Part shown: positions 5,934 through 6,011 of the stretch, one piece after another | Numbering within the stretch: the first letter of the stretch is position 1 | Layout: every line of letters starts with the position of its first letter | Origin: Gammaproteobacteria bacterium | GTDB taxonomy: Bacteria; Pseudomonadota; Gammaproteobacteria; UBA9214 | Length of the DNA stretch: 6,011 nucleotides | Direction: 5' to 3' | Assembly: GCA_003454335.1 (NCBI GenBank) | Contig: DMKK01000018.1 | Location: forward strand, 1 to 6,011 | The notes under the pieces: generated by a model | The model's database searches: none | Seen by the model: only the letters and a program-made list of their open reading frames with translations | What the model was told of the DNA's origin: nothing | Program-made: the position numbers and the translations under genes

Positions 5934-6011
5934 ATGTCTGACACTCGTGACAAGGCCCCCATTGCCAGTCGATTTCGCGGCTTTCTCCCCGTCGTGGTTG
6001 ATGTCGAAACG
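5934..6011 (+). CDS. rnt: Ribonuclease T, N-terminal 26 codons
   Basis: RNase T is a DEDD-family 3'-5' exoribonuclease that trims tRNA 3' ends (including CCA turnover) and matures 5S and 23S rRNA in gammaproteobacteria. Only the start is in the window, running off the right edge. The visible part contains RFRGFLPVVVDVET (13-26), nearly identical to the E. coli protein, where this segment carries the first exonuclease motif; D23 and E25 fall at the same residue numbers as the E. coli catalytic pair. The ATG at 5934 gives the family-like opening MSD. An in-frame ATG at 5913 would add seven residues and has no better ribosome site; neither start has a clear Shine-Dalgarno. In Pseudomonas aeruginosa, as I recall, pyrC and rnt are neighbours, so the context supports the call. 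Confidence 0.92.
   Translation, partial: MSDTRDKAPIASRFRGFLPVVVDVET

Overview
This looks like ordinary chromosomal housekeeping DNA from a gammaproteobacterium of moderate GC. The main clue is the start of a ribonuclease T gene (rnt, a largely gammaproteobacterial gene) at the right edge. The zinc-type PyrC dihydroorotase and a REP-like inverted repeat fit the same picture. No phage, plasmid, CRISPR, tRNA or rRNA signal was seen.

Left third (1-2135, minus strand): a tight operon transcribed right to left, encoding a pyruvate (2-oxo acid) dehydrogenase complex of the two-subunit E1 type. The order is E1 alpha (2135-1143), E1 beta (1143-163, sharing one base with the alpha stop codon), then the first 46 codons of E2 (138 to the left edge, ending inside the lipoyl-lysine motif). 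The E1 beta resembles the cyanobacterial/plastid type more than the single-chain AceE E1 usual in enteric bacteria and pseudomonads.

Middle (2136-4827): a 125-bp divergent intergenic region with small palindromes is followed by a plus-strand pair. The first gene is an M17 (leucyl aminopeptidase family) metallopeptidase with all metal and active-site residues. The second is pyrC (dihydroorotase, pyrimidine synthesis), which overlaps the peptidase gene by 10 bases and is probably translationally coupled to it.

Right third (4828-6011): downstream of pyrC sits a nearly perfect 51-bp inverted repeat made of two opposed REP-like units (a REPIN-type element). It lies between the convergent ends of pyrC and a minus-strand TraB/GumN-family gene with a signal peptide. 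That gene is divergent from the start of rnt on the plus strand, so it separates pyrC from rnt.

I found no convincing new biological system. The points most worth a second look are the REPIN-like element, the plastid-like two-subunit PDH, the peptidase-pyrC overlap, and a few motif substitutions.
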